64,000 nt of DNA, taken from Stagnimonas aquatica (GTDB lineage Bacteria; Pseudomonadota; Gammaproteobacteria; Nevskiales; Nevskiaceae). The translations under genes and the position numbers were made by a program. This document shows positions 1 to 10,903 of the stretch, in pieces. Under the pieces are notes generated by a model, which worked only from the letters and a program-made list of their open reading frames with translations, ran no database searches and was not told the DNA's origin. Where the stretch lies: contig NZ_RJVO01000004.1 of the NCBI RefSeq assembly GCF_003730135.1, positions 310,001 through 374,000 of the forward strand, read 5' to 3'. The stretch's first letter is position 1. Each line of letters starts with the position of its first letter.

Positions 1-84
1 GGCTTTCAGCGCCCGCGCCCGGTCAATGACCCGGTTGATCTCGGCGGCGGAAAGGTCGGAAAGCTTGAGGAAATGACGCGGCAT
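1..84 (-). CDS. argF: Ornithine carbamoyltransferase, N-terminal fragment (cut by window edge)
   Basis: The first 28 codons of a minus-strand gene that continues beyond the left edge. The peptide begins MPRHFLKLSDLSAAEINRV, which resembles the conserved N-terminus of ornithine carbamoyltransferases (RHFL followed by a short linker, a D-L-S/T motif and an amphipathic helix ending in A-x-x-L-K). The enzyme makes citrulline from ornithine and carbamoyl phosphate in arginine synthesis, in the cytoplasm. The carbamoyl-phosphate and ornithine motifs lie outside the window, so the call rests on the N-terminus only; a related carbamoyltransferase is possible. Confidence 0.65.
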   Translation of the reverse strand, partial: MPRHFLKLSDLSAAEINRVIDRARALKA

Positions 85-149
85 GGCAGGGCACTCAAAA
101 GAGAAGGGCCGCCTGGTTGGGCGGCCCGGGTGCGGCGGCGGAGCGAATC

Positions 150-725
150 TCAGGCGAGATTCTGTTCCACGAACTCCCAGTTCACCAGCGCCCAGAAGTG
201 TTCCAGGTAGGTGGGACGGGCATTGCGGTAGTCGATGTAGTAGGCGTGTTCCCAGACATCGGCGGTGAGCAGCGGCTTCTGGCCGGCGGTCATCGGGTTG
301 CCGGCGCCCTGGGTGGAGACGATGGCCAGCGAGCCGTCGGCGTTCTGCACCAGCCAGGCCCAGCCGGAGCCGAAGGTGTTGATCGCGGCTTCGGTGAAGG
401 CCTTCTTGAAGTCCTCGACGCCGCCGAACTGCTTGACCAGCGCATCGGTGAGCTTCTTTCCGGGCGGGGTCTGCTTGGGCGTCAGGCAGTGCCAGAAGAA
501 AGTGTGGTTCCAGATTTGGGCGACGTTGTTGAAGATCTTGCCGGAAGACTTCTTGATCACGTCCTCGATCGACAGGTTCTCGAACTCGGTGCCGGCGACC
601 AGCTTGTTGGCGTTGTCGACGTAGGCCTTGTGGTGCTTGGCGTAGTGGTAGTCGAAGGTCTCGGCCGACATGTGCGGCACGAGGGCGTCCTTCGCGTAGG
701 GCAGTTCTGGGAGGGTAAAGGCCAT
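150..725 (-). CDS. sodB: Iron superoxide dismutase
   Basis: A 191-residue cytoplasmic superoxide dismutase that converts superoxide to oxygen and hydrogen peroxide. The metal ligands are visible: His27 (in YHYAKHH), His74 (in WNHTFFWH), Asp156 and His160 (in DVWEHAYY). Tyr35 of the substrate gateway is present. Gln70 in the N-terminal half (NNVAQIWNH) is the Fe-type position of the outer-sphere glutamine, which favours Fe over Mn. Length matches the SodB family. An AGGA ribosome site lies about 7 bases before the ATG. It is transcribed divergently from the CGFS glutaredoxin gene; both belong to iron and oxidative stress handling. Confidence 0.95.
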   Translation of the reverse strand: MAFTLPELPYAKDALVPHMSAETFDYHYAKHHKAYVDNANKLVAGTEFENLSIEDVIKKSSGKIFNNVAQIWNHTFFWHCLTPKQTPPGKKLTDALVKQFGGVEDFKKAFTEAAINTFGSGWAWLVQNADGSLAIVSTQGAGNPMTAGQKPLLTADVWEHAYYIDYRNARPTYLEHFWALVNWEFVEQNLA

Positions 726-888
726 GGCGTTTTCCTGAAAACAGGTCCTCGTGGGCTGGGATGGAACCTAGCGGGGTGCAAAAGCGGATGGGCAACATAG
801 GCGAGCGACCCTGCAAATTCAACCTTGCCGGTCGGCGTCGAGCTGCCTACCGATCAACTTCGCGCAGGTGGGTGGCGGCCGGTGTTCA

Positions 889-916
889 TTTTTGGCACGG
901 AACTCGCGCGTATAAT
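889..916 (+). promoter_or_regulatory. Probable sigma70 promoter of grxD
   Basis: A perfect TATAAT lies at 911-916, about 90 bases before the grxD start. The best upstream hexamer at a legal distance is TTTTTG (889-894, 16-base spacer), a weak -35. The -10 is visible; its use as a promoter is inferred. Confidence 0.5.
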
Positions 917-1003
917 CCGCCGCCTTACGAGGCACCGTATCAGTCAGCAAGGGATTCAAGGCCGGGTTTCCCGGGTCTGAAGAATCCGAACAAGGAGTTC
1001 CAG

Positions 1004-1333
1004 ATGGACGCGCTAGAGCGCATCAAGCAGCAGGTCAGCGAAAACCCCGTCATCGTCTACATGAAGGGCAGCCCGGACTTCCCTCAGTGCGGCTTTTCCG
1101 CGCGCACCGTGCAGGCGCTCAACGCCTGCGGTGTGGAGTACGCCTATGTGAACATCTACGAGGACGAAGAGGTCTATCGCGCGCTGCCGAAGTTCGCCAA
1201 CTGGCCGACGTTCCCGCAGCTCTACGTCAAGGGCGAACTGGTCGGCGGCTGCGACATCACCCTCGACCTCTACCAGACCGGTGAGCTGAAGAAGATGCTG
1301 GAAGAGGCGGTCGGTCGCAAAGCCGCCGCCTGA
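1004..1333 (+). CDS. grxD: Monothiol CGFS glutaredoxin (Grx4 type)
   Basis: A 109-residue monothiol glutaredoxin. The CGFS active site (Cys29) is preceded by the family signature KGSPDFPQ, and the glutathione-binding WPTFPQLYV and GGCDI motifs follow. Grx4 proteins bind a [2Fe-2S] cluster with glutathione and a BolA partner and act in iron-sulfur trafficking. The ATG at 1004 was chosen over upstream in-frame codons because AAGGAG sits at 992-997 and homologues begin at this point. A strong terminator follows directly, so the gene appears monocistronic. Confidence 0.95.
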   Translation: MDALERIKQQVSENPVIVYMKGSPDFPQCGFSARTVQALNACGVEYAYVNIYEDEEVYRALPKFANWPTFPQLYVKGELVGGCDITLDLYQTGELKKMLEEAVGRKAAA

Positions 1334-1354
1334 CGCCCGCCTTGCTGGACGAAA

Positions 1355-1380
1355 AACCCGCCCCGATGGCGGGTTTTTTC
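1355..1380 (+). terminator. Rho-independent terminator of grxD
   Basis: AACCCGCC (1355-1362) pairs with GGCGGGTT (1368-1375) around a 5-base loop, followed by a T run to 1379. Confidence 0.9.
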
Positions 1381-1533
1381 TTGTCCGGGTTCCAGAACGC
1401 TGACATTGGCGTCAAATTTATGTGAACAAACTGTCAACCGGTGTTTCCGTGGGGCGTTCATTCGGAGTCATCCCGCCATCCGCGCGCTGTCGCGCTGGCG
1501 GCGTCCTCCACAGAACTCCGCTCGTCCTCATCC

Positions 1534-4500
1534 ATGGAAATCAAACGCTGGCCCGCCTGGCTGCTCGGCTTCGGTCGTGCCCCGGTATTCGCATTCGCCG
1601 CCTCCGCCCTGCTGGTCGGACTGATCGCGCTGGACATGCCGGCACAGCGGCTGGCCCAGGAGGACGGCAAGCATACCTTTAATTGTCCCGCTGGCTACGA
1701 GTGGCGTGATCCGGCCGAGGTCGCCCGGCAGTTCGGCACCGTGAGCGAGTCCCACGCCGCCCGCCTGCGCCAGCACTACGGCAACCAGGCCTGCGTCTGG
1801 CGCAAGTTGCCGGAGTCGCTGCTGGAGGCCGGTGAATTCCAGAAGGCGCGTGCCGAGGCGGCTGGCGACATCCCCACCGGCCTGCTGCGCAAGGCCACCG
1901 AACAGAAGGCGGCGATGATGTCGCGCCAGAAAGCGGTGGCCAATGCCAGCGGCAGCTGGAGCGAGTACGGCAAGGGCCCGCAGATCTACAAGGAGGAGTT
2001 CTCCGGCAGCGCCGGCAACGACGGCATTCCCACCGTCGCCGGCCGTGTCGACGAGTTCGTCTATGACGAGGCCAACAAGCGCCTGTTCGCGGCGGTTGGC
2101 AATGGCGGCATCTGGCTCAGCGAGGCGGTGGATGGCGACCTCAGCACCCTCGGCGACAGCTGGCGCCCGCTCGGCGACGGTCTGCCCACCTTGATCGCCA
2201 GCGGCGTGGCCTGGACCACCGGTGGCGGCGGCACCCTGATCGCGCTGACCGGCGAGCACACCGCCGGCGGCAACACCTATACCGGTCTCGGCGCCTATTG
2301 GACCACCGACCTGGGCAAGACCTGGAATCACGCCAGCGGCGTCCCGGACGGGGCGCTCGGCTCCAAGGTGAAGGTCGATCCCTCCAATCCCGAGATCGTC
2401 TACGCCGCCACCGGCAAGGGCCTCTATCGCTCCACCGATGCCGGACGCAGCTACAGCAATGTCGCGCTGCCGGTTTCCGAGGAGTGCGCGGGCAATGCCG
2501 AGAATCCGAAGTGCCTGTTCGCCAACATCGTCACCGACGTCATCATCAAGGTGCCGGGCGGCGTTACCGACGAGGTCTGCGAGGCCGCCGGCTGCCCGGT
2601 GATCGCCGCCGTGGGCTATCGCGCCGGCAATCTGCCCTATGCCGACGGCACGCCACAGTCGCCCGGCAACGGTCTGTATCGCTCCGACAACGGCCTGCCC
2701 GGCAGCTACGCGAAGATCGCCGCGCCCGGCCCCGACCCGCTGCTGCCCTACGGTTTCGCCCCGCAGGACCGCCTGGGCCGCATCGAGATGGGGCAGGCCT
2801 ACGGCCCCGAGCAGGACCACAACATCATCTACGCCATGGTGCAGGACGCGCGCCTGCTCAATGGCACCTCGGGCCCGCTGCTGGACAGCGACCTGATTCC
2901 GGGCACGCAGCTGCCCATCGAATGCAGCAGCCTGCCGGAAGGCGATCCGCAGTTCGTCTGCGAGCTGCTGGCGAAGGGGGTCAATCCGACCTACTTCAAC
3001 GGCATCTACGCCTCCACTGACTTCGGCGATACCTGGTTCCGCATGGCCGACGACCTCGAACTGGTCGGCACCGGCGGCGCCACCGGCTCCTCGCTGGCGG
3101 CCACCGCCGCGCTCGGCGTCGCTCCCGGCATCCAGTCCTGGTACAACCAGTGGATCGCGGTCGATCCGACCCAGGCCGATCCGCTCACCGGTGCTCCCAC
3201 CCGCATCGCCTTCGGCCTGGAAGAGGTCTGGACCAACAGCCTGCCAGTGCCCCTGATCGGCGCGCCGCAGGCGGCCAGCCCCTCGGATTTCAAGGTGATC
3301 GGCACCTACTTCGCTGGCGAGACCTGCCTGTTCCTGATCGGCAATGTCGGCGGTGTCGGCACGCCGGTCTGCCCGACCAGCAGCACCCAGATCGGCGGCC
3401 GTACCACCACCCATCCCGACCAGCAGGGTGGTCTGTTCATCCCCGATGGCGAAGGTGGCGTCTGGCTGTTTGCCGGCAACGACGGCGGCGCCTACAAGCA
3501 GCACTCCAGCAGCCCGTTGACCGATCCGCTGAGCAACGACAAGTGGGGCTCGGGCATCAACAACGGCTTCTACACGCTGATGATCTACGGCGTGTCGGTG
3601 GCCAAGGACGGTACCGTCTGGTACGGCCTGCAGGACAACACCTCGGGCAAGATTGATCCGACTACCCGCGAGCAGATCCGTATCTACATCGGCGACGGCA
3701 TGTGGACCGCCGTCGATCCCGACAACGCCAACATCGCCTACTTCCAGACCCCGGGCCTGTCCTTGGTGCGGACCCTGGACGGCGGCGTCAGCAACGATTA
3801 CGTGGACGACTTCGATGTCGGCACTGCCCACTTCCTGTCGCCGTTCATCATGGACGACAAGGATGCCAACCACCTGCTGGCCGCCGGTACCAAGATCGCC
3901 GAGACTCTCAACGCTTCCACCGACGCGACCTGGACCACGGTCTATGACCTGGGCAGCGATCCGGCCAGCGGCGCTGCCTTTCAGGCGCGTGGCCGCACCG
4001 CCGACGTCTATGGCGATTTTGCCTACGTGGCCGCCTGTGGTCCCTGCAATCTGGTCGGCAGTAGCAACCAGTTCCAGCGCAAGCTGGTGACCAATGTCGG
4101 CGGCGACAAGCCGCCGGCCAAGGGCACCGCCGACGGCTGGCACGATGCCGCGATGGGCGGACTGCCCAACCGCAACATCTACAACGTCCACATCGACCGC
4201 AACGATCCCAGCGGCAAGACCGTCTATGTGGTCCTGGGTGGCTACTCGACGGCGCGCTGGGCGCCCGTGGGCCAGTACGGTGACACCAACGACAATCTCC
4301 AGCAGGGCAAGAACGTCTGGGTGTCGAAGGACGCCGGCCAGACCTTCAGCTCCGTGCAGGGCAATCTGCCGGACGTGATCACCACCGCCATCCTGCGGCG
4401 CGGCAATCAGCTGATCGTCGGCACCGACATCGGCGTGTTCATCTCCAGCGACCTCAGCGGCAGCGAGTGGGTGCCTCTGGGCACGCTGCCCAGCAATCCG

Positions 4501-4743
4501 ATCAATCAATTGGTGCTGAAGCCGGGCGACGACAGCCAGCTGTTCGCGGCGACCTTCGGCCGCGGTGTGCAGCAGTACGTGTTTCCCACCGGCGGCGGTA
4601 GCTCGTCCGGCGCCTCCTCGGGCGGCGGTTCCAGCGGCGGTTCGGGTGGCGAGTCCGGCGGCCGCTTCGGCGGCGCCAGCGGCCTGTCCCTGCTGGCGGT
4701 GCTGGCCGGCCTGGGTCTCTGGCGTCGGCGACGGCACCGCTGA
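1534..4743 (+). CDS. Large secreted BNR/sortilin-like repeat protein with GlyGly-CTERM tail (copy 1)
   Basis: A 1069-residue exported protein. The start at 1534 (MEIKRW...) gives a Sec-type N-terminus with a hydrophobic core at about residues 15-33; the upstream in-frame extension has no signal. Asp-box/BNR-like motifs recur (STDAG, YASTDFGDTW, SKDAGQTF, ISSDLSG), the pattern of sialidase/VPS10-type beta-propellers. The last ~45 residues are a Gly/Ser-rich linker, a hydrophobic helix and an RRRRHR end, i.e. a GlyGly-CTERM signal, which in known systems is cut by rhombosortase. No rhombosortase is in the window. A paralogue follows at 4929-8174 in the same orientation. Substrate unknown; a glycosidase activity is not supported by any catalytic motif I can name. 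Confidence 0.85.
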   Translation: MEIKRWPAWLLGFGRAPVFAFAASALLVGLIALDMPAQRLAQEDGKHTFNCPAGYEWRDPAEVARQFGTVSESHAARLRQHYGNQACVWRKLPESLLEAGEFQKARAEAAGDIPTGLLRKATEQKAAMMSRQKAVANASGSWSEYGKGPQIYKEEFSGSAGNDGIPTVAGRVDEFVYDEANKRLFAAVGNGGIWLSEAVDGDLSTLGDSWRPLGDGLPTLIASGVAWTTGGGGTLIALTGEHTAGGNTYTGLGAYWTTDLGKTWNHASGVPDGALGSKVKVDPSNPEIVYAATGKGLYRSTDAGRSYSNVALPVSEECAGNAENPKCLFANIVTDVIIKVPGGVTDEVCEAAGCPVIAAVGYRAGNLPYADGTPQSPGNGLYRSDNGLPGSYAKIAAPGPDPLLPYGFAPQDRLGRIEMGQAYGPEQDHNIIYAMVQDARLLNGTSGPLLDSDLIPGTQLPIECSSLPEGDPQFVCELLAKGVNPTYFNGIYASTDFGDTWFRMADDLELVGTGGATGSSLAATAALGVAPGIQSWYNQWIAVDPTQADPLTGAPTRIAFGLEEVWTNSLPVPLIGAPQAASPSDFKVIGTYFAGETCLFLIGNVGGVGTPVCPTSSTQIGGRTTTHPDQQGGLFIPDGEGGVWLFAGNDGGAYKQHSSSPLTDPLSNDKWGSGINNGFYTLMIYGVSVAKDGTVWYGLQDNTSGKIDPTTREQIRIYIGDGMWTAVDPDNANIAYFQTPGLSLVRTLDGGVSNDYVDDFDVGTAHFLSPFIMDDKDANHLLAAGTKIAETLNASTDATWTTVYDLGSDPASGAAFQARGRTADVYGDFAYVAACGPCNLVGSSNQFQRKLVTNVGGDKPPAKGTADGWHDAAMGGLPNRNIYNVHIDRNDPSGKTVYVVLGGYSTARWAPVGQYGDTNDNLQQGKNVWVSKDAGQTFSSVQGNLPDVITTAILRRGNQLIVGTDIGVFISSDLSGSEWVPLGTLPSNPINQLVLKPGDDSQLFAATFGRGVQQYVFPTGGGSSSGASSGGGSSGGSGGESGGRFGGASGLSLLAVLAGLGLWRRRRHR

Positions 4744-4771
4744 TCGTCCTCGAGGACTGGGCTGGCAGCAG

Positions 4772-4801
4772 ATGGGCGGGAGCGATCCCGCCCATTTTTT
4801 T
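4772..4801 (+). terminator. Terminator after the first repeat protein
   Basis: ATGGGCGGGA (4772-4781) pairs with TCCCGCCCAT (4786-4795) around a 4-base loop, followed by seven T. Confidence 0.9.
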
Positions 4802-4928
4802 GCGCCTTGGGATCTATGCCTGATGTCGTGATGGTGTCAATTTTGCGTATAGTCCCTGGCGTCGCGGCTCGGGCTGTGCGCGCAAGCCGCCGTACAAGGA
4901 AGTTCACTCAGGTCAGGAGACTGAAGGT

Positions 4929-7900
4929 ATGTTCACGTTGTCGATCCCCGCTCGGCTGTCTGCGGCGTTCCGTCTGCCTGCGGCCGGGTATGCCGGTCTG
5001 CTCTCGGTGCTTGCCGTCTCCGCCGTGCTCTGGCAGTCGGGAGCGCCTCGGAGCCCCGAACAGGGCAACTGCCCGGCGGGCTACACGGCCCGCGATCCAC
5101 TGGCGGTATCGCAGCAGCTCAACCCCGCGTATGCGCGTCAGCATGGCGACCGTATCCGCGCCGAGTTCGGCGACCGTCTCTGCGTCTCCGCGCACCTGCC
5201 GGAATCGACCGTCGAGGTGGCCCTGAGCCGTCGCGATCTGGCCGACATGAAGTCGGCCCCGGCCGGCGCGATGCGCCGCGCGGTGGAGCAGAAGGCCGCG
5301 CTCAGCGCCAGCCAGGCCAAGGTCAGCAACGCCAGTGGCCAGTGGCAGCCCTACGGCCAGGGGCCGCAGGTCGGCGACCCGGCCTACAACAGCGCCAATG
5401 CGGTGATGGGCCACACCCAGGTGATGGGGCGCACCGACAATTTCGCCTACGACCCCGAGCACAAGCGGCTGTTCGCCGCGGTCGCCAATGGCGGCATCTG
5501 GGTCAGCGAAGCGGTGGACGGCGACCTCGCCACCCTCGGCAACCTGTGGCGGCCGATTGGCGACAAGCTGCCGACCCTGGTGAACAGCGCCGTTGCCTGG
5601 ACCCCGGCGGCGGGTGGCCGGGTGCTGTCGCTCACCGGCGAACACACCATGGGCGGCAACTCCTACGTCGGCCTCGGTGCCTACTGGAGTGATGACCTCG
5701 GCCAGACCTGGCACCACGCCAGCGGCGTGCCGGACGCCGCCTTCGCCTTCAAGCTGGCGGTGGACGAGTCCAACCCCAACATCATCTACGCCGCCACCGG
5801 CAAGGGGCTGTTCCGCTCCGACGACGCCGGCAGCAGCTTCGTCAACGTCAAGCTGCCGGTTTCGGAAGAGTGCGCCGGGGTCGAAAGCCTGGGCCCCTGC
5901 CAGTTCGCCAACTTCGTCACCGACGTGGTGGTGAAGAAGCCGGGTGGCAGCACCGGCATCGAATGCGGCGCTGAGGGTTGCCCGGTGCTGGCGGCCGTCG
6001 GCTTCCGCTCGGGCGCCGCGCCGTACCCGGACGGCAAGCCGCAGTCGCCGGGCAATGGTCTGTACCGTTCCGACTCCGGCAAGGCCGGCAGCTTTGCCCG
6101 GGTCGGCAGGGCCACCCCGACTGGCCTATCGCCCTTCGGTTTCGCGCCGAACGAGCGCCTCGGCCGTATCGAACTGGGCAATGCCATCGGCGACGCCCAG
6201 AACCACGATTACGTCTACGCCATCGTCCAGGACGCGGTCCTGCTCAATGGCGGCTTTCCGCTGATCGACATCGACGTCGGCGATCTGCCGGCCGACCTGA
6301 GTTCGATCTGCGCGTTGCTGCTCGGCAACATTCCCGACGGCGGCATCGGCCTCAGCCCGCTGGTCTCGACGGTCTGCGAGCTGCTGGGCCTGGTGACCAT
6401 CAGCTCCACCAACTTCAACGGCCTCTACGCTTCTTCCGATTTCGGCGATACCTGGACCCGGATCACCGACGACCTCAGCCTGCTGCTCAACGCGCCGCTG
6501 TCCGGTTCCTCGCTGGTGGTGCCGATCCCGCTCGGCGTCGGCCCTGGCATCCAGGCCTGGTACAACATGTGGGTCAAGCCGGATCCGACCCAGCAGCTGG
6601 CCGGCATGCCGACGCGCCTGACCTTCGGCCTGGAAGAGCTGTGGAAGAACCGCCTGCCGCTGCCGCCGCTGGGGCTGATCGAGAGCCTGCCGGTGGGCCT
6701 GGATGTATTCGGCACCTACTTCGCGGGTGACACCTGCCTGTTCCTGATCGGCTCGCCGACGCTGCCGGTGCGTATCCCGGTGCCGGTCTGCCCGACCTAC
6801 GACGGCCTCATCAACGGCACCACCACGCATCCCGACCAGCAGGACGGCATCTACATCCCGGACGGCGAGGGCGGCGTCTGGCTGTTCGCCGGCAACGACG
6901 GCGGCGTCTACAAGCAGCATTCCAGCGGCCTGCTCGACGACTTCACCAACAACCAGTGGGGCGACGGCGCCAACCAGGGCTTCTACACCCTGATGCACTA
7001 CGGCATCGCGGTCGCCAAGGACGGCACCGTCTACTACGGCAACCAGGACAACGCTTCCGGCAAGATCGAGCCCGATACCCGTCGGCAGGTCGGTCTCTGG
7101 ATCGGTGACGGCATGTGGGCGGCGGTGGACCCGGACAACTCGCAGACCGCCTACGTGGCCACGCCGGGGCTGTCCATCGTCCGCAGCACCGACGGCGGCA
7201 AGACCGCGACCAGCATCTACACCAGCGCCGATTTCGGTGCCGGCCACTTCCTCTCGCCCTGGACCATGGACCCGCTCGACGCCAACCACCTGGTTGGCGC
7301 TGGCACCAAGGTGGCGGTGACGCTGAATGCATCCACCGACGCCGAGTGGACGACGGTGTTCGACCTCGGCGTCAACGCGGCCAACGGCGCGGCCTACCAG
7401 GCCCGCAACCGCTCGCTGGACGTGCGCGGCGAGGCGATCTACGTCGGCTTCTGCGGCCCCTGCAACTTGGCCGGCGCCGATGCGCAGTTCCAGCGTGGCC
7501 TCGCCACCAATGTCGGCGGCGACAAGCCGCCGGCCAAGGGGAGCGCCGACGGCTGGCACTTTGCCAAGGCCGAGGGCCTGCCCAACCGCTACATCTACAA
7601 CGTCCACATCGACCCGCAGGACAGCAAGACCATCTACGTGGCGCTGGGCGGCTACTCCTCGGCGCGCTGGGCGCCGCCGGGCCAGTACCTCGACAGCAAC
7701 CCGGACATCGGCACCGGCAACCTGTTCAAGTCCACCGACGCCGGCGAAACCTTCGTCAACATCAGCGGCAATCTGCCGGACACCGTGGCCAGCGCGGTGA
7801 TCCGCCGTGGCTCGCAGCTGATCGTCGGCACCGACCTGGGCGTGTTCATCTCCAGCGACCTCAGCGGCAAGGAGTGGGCGCCGCTCGGCGATCTGCCCAG

Positions 7901-8174
7901 CGTGCCGGTCAACCAGCTGGTGCTGAAGCCCGATGACGACAAGCAGCTGTTCGCCGGCACCTTCGGGCGCGGCGTGCAGCTTTACGTGTTCAACGATGAC
8001 GGCGGCTCGTCCTCCGGTGGTTCGTCGTCCGGCGCGTCCTCGGGCGGCTCTTCCAGCGGCGGCTCCTCCGGCGGCAGCCAGGAAGGCCGCTTCGGTGGCG
8101 CCTTCGGCCTGCCGCTGCTGCTGGGCCTGAGTGGCCTGCTGCTGCTACGCCGGCGATACCGTCCAGGGCGCTAG
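4929..8174 (+). CDS. Large secreted BNR/sortilin-like repeat protein with GlyGly-CTERM tail (copy 2)
   Basis: A 1081-residue paralogue of the preceding gene, similar along its full length; for example TTTHPDQQ, IPDGEGGVWLFAGNDGG and VGGDKPPAKG occur in both at equivalent places. It has a signal sequence (hydrophobic residues ~18-38), the same series of Asp-box-like motifs (RSDDAGSSF, YASSDFGDTW, KSTDAGETF, ISSDLSG), a Ser/Gly linker and a terminal hydrophobic segment ending RRRYRPGR (GlyGly-CTERM). GTCAGGAG precedes the ATG. Each copy has its own terminator, and a TATAGT -10-like hexamer lies at 4848-4853, so they may be transcribed separately despite being tandem. Confidence 0.85.
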   Translation: MFTLSIPARLSAAFRLPAAGYAGLLSVLAVSAVLWQSGAPRSPEQGNCPAGYTARDPLAVSQQLNPAYARQHGDRIRAEFGDRLCVSAHLPESTVEVALSRRDLADMKSAPAGAMRRAVEQKAALSASQAKVSNASGQWQPYGQGPQVGDPAYNSANAVMGHTQVMGRTDNFAYDPEHKRLFAAVANGGIWVSEAVDGDLATLGNLWRPIGDKLPTLVNSAVAWTPAAGGRVLSLTGEHTMGGNSYVGLGAYWSDDLGQTWHHASGVPDAAFAFKLAVDESNPNIIYAATGKGLFRSDDAGSSFVNVKLPVSEECAGVESLGPCQFANFVTDVVVKKPGGSTGIECGAEGCPVLAAVGFRSGAAPYPDGKPQSPGNGLYRSDSGKAGSFARVGRATPTGLSPFGFAPNERLGRIELGNAIGDAQNHDYVYAIVQDAVLLNGGFPLIDIDVGDLPADLSSICALLLGNIPDGGIGLSPLVSTVCELLGLVTISSTNFNGLYASSDFGDTWTRITDDLSLLLNAPLSGSSLVVPIPLGVGPGIQAWYNMWVKPDPTQQLAGMPTRLTFGLEELWKNRLPLPPLGLIESLPVGLDVFGTYFAGDTCLFLIGSPTLPVRIPVPVCPTYDGLINGTTTHPDQQDGIYIPDGEGGVWLFAGNDGGVYKQHSSGLLDDFTNNQWGDGANQGFYTLMHYGIAVAKDGTVYYGNQDNASGKIEPDTRRQVGLWIGDGMWAAVDPDNSQTAYVATPGLSIVRSTDGGKTATSIYTSADFGAGHFLSPWTMDPLDANHLVGAGTKVAVTLNASTDAEWTTVFDLGVNAANGAAYQARNRSLDVRGEAIYVGFCGPCNLAGADAQFQRGLATNVGGDKPPAKGSADGWHFAKAEGLPNRYIYNVHIDPQDSKTIYVALGGYSSARWAPPGQYLDSNPDIGTGNLFKSTDAGETFVNISGNLPDTVASAVIRRGSQLIVGTDLGVFISSDLSGKEWAPLGDLPSVPVNQLVLKPDDDKQLFAGTFGRGVQLYVFNDDGGSSSGGSSSGASSGGSSSGGSSGGSQEGRFGGAFGLPLLLGLSGLLLLRRRYRPGR

Positions 8175-8190
8175 CTGCGCCGCAGGCAGC

Positions 8191-8224
8191 AACAAGAACG
8201 CCCGCTGTTGCGGGCGTTCTTGTT
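8191..8224. terminator. Bidirectional hairpin between convergent genes
   Basis: A 15-base perfect inverted repeat (arms AACAAGAACGCCCGC and its complement, 4-base loop) lies between the plus-strand repeat-protein gene and the minus-strand DJ-1 gene. The T run is broken (TTCTTGTTT), so efficiency is uncertain, but position and strength fit a shared terminator. Confidence 0.75.
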
Positions 8225-8281
8225 TGCGGCGGGTTCCGCCGCTGCGGTCGGGGTTATGGTGCCGGCGAAACCGCAGCCGCC

Positions 8282-8836
8282 CTAGGCGGCGAGCATCGCC
8301 TCCGCCACCTCGCGGCGCGTGCCTTCGCCGCAGAGCTTCTCCACCAATTGCAGCGAGAAGGCGAGGGCGCTGGCCGGGCCCTGGCCGGTAACCGTGTGGC
8401 CGTCGCTGACCACCGGCAGGTCGACGTAGTGCAGGAGGCTGTCGCGGAACGCCGGGTAGCAGGTGGCCTGCTTGCCGTCGAGCAGGCCGTGCGGTGCCAG
8501 CGCCAGGGCCGGCGCGGCGCAGATGGCGCCGATCCAGCGGTGCGCCAGGCGTTGCTGGCGCAGCTTTTCGATCAGCGGCGCGTGCGCGCCCAGAGTGCGG
8601 GCGCCGGCCTCGCCGCCGGGCAGCACGATGAGATCGAACGGGTGGCTGGCGACCACGTCGTAATGGCTGTCGGGCATCAGGGCGATGCCACGGGTGCCGT
8701 TGACCGGGCTGTTGCCCAGGGCCGCGAGCGTGACCTTGACGCCGGCTCGACGCAGGACGTTGACGACGGTGACGGTCTCCAGCGATTCAGAGCCATCGGC
8801 AACCACCACCAGGGCCGTCTTGGACGCTTTTTCCAT
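8282..8836 (-). CDS. DJ-1/PfpI family protein (YajL-like)
   Basis: A 184-residue single-domain DJ-1 superfamily protein. The nucleophile elbow AICAAP places the reactive cysteine at Cys106, and Glu17 (in DGSESLE) is the partner that lowers its pKa in DJ-1/YajL. LPGGEAG and the C-terminal VTGQGP segment are also typical. Members act as oxidative-stress sensors, chaperones or deglycase-like enzymes; which role applies cannot be told from sequence. It is convergent with the upstream repeat-protein gene and divergent from icd. Confidence 0.9.
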   Translation of the reverse strand: MEKASKTALVVVADGSESLETVTVVNVLRRAGVKVTLAALGNSPVNGTRGIALMPDSHYDVVASHPFDLIVLPGGEAGARTLGAHAPLIEKLRQQRLAHRWIGAICAAPALALAPHGLLDGKQATCYPAFRDSLLHYVDLPVVSDGHTVTGQGPASALAFSLQLVEKLCGEGTRREVAEAMLAA

Positions 8837-8963
8837 CGGGTTCTCCTCGTCTGCTCAGGGTTTTTATTGTTCTGCCGCCTCGGCATCTTGACCCAGGTCA
8901 GTGCCGCTGCGTTTGCGCTCAACATTTGGTCGTACGCAGGGCGAGTGCCGAACGCAAGGTTGT

Positions 8964-8969
8964 TACAAT
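8964..8969 (+). promoter_or_regulatory. Candidate -10 element upstream of icd
   Basis: TACAAT lies 55 bases before the icd start. No good -35 is visible at 16-18 bases, so this is a weak call. Confidence 0.3.
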
Positions 8970-9024
8970 GCCGGCCTTCAAGTTCGCACGATACCCCAAG
9001 GACGCGAATACGCCAGAGGAGCGC

Positions 9025-10797
<1,773 letters not shown>

Positions 10798-10819
10798 TTG
10801 CGAGGCTTTTGATTGTGTT

Positions 10820-10858
10820 CCCTCTGCCCTCGTGGGAGAGGGTCAGGGAAAGGGGGAG
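10820..10858. repeat. REP-like G/C-rich palindromic repeat
   Basis: The segment reads CCCTCTGCCCTCGTGGGAG followed by AGGGTCAGGG, the pattern of short extragenic CCCTC...GAGGG repeats. A related element lies at 17244-17267. Confidence 0.5.
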
Positions 10859-10880
10859 GGCGACCGCAAGGTCGCCTTTT
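10859..10880 (+). terminator. Terminator after icd
   Basis: GGCGACC (10859-10865) pairs with GGTCGCC (10870-10876) around a GCAA tetraloop, followed by TTTT. Short T run, so moderate strength. Confidence 0.65.
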
Positions 10881-10903
10881 CCATTTCGGAGCAAGCAAAA
10901 CCA

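Noticed and set aside
1528-4737. A 1069-codon open frame antisense to the first repeat protein
   Set aside because: GC-rich third positions open antisense frames; the sense protein has signal peptide, repeats and sorting tail, the antisense has only low-complexity Gly/Ala/Val sequence.
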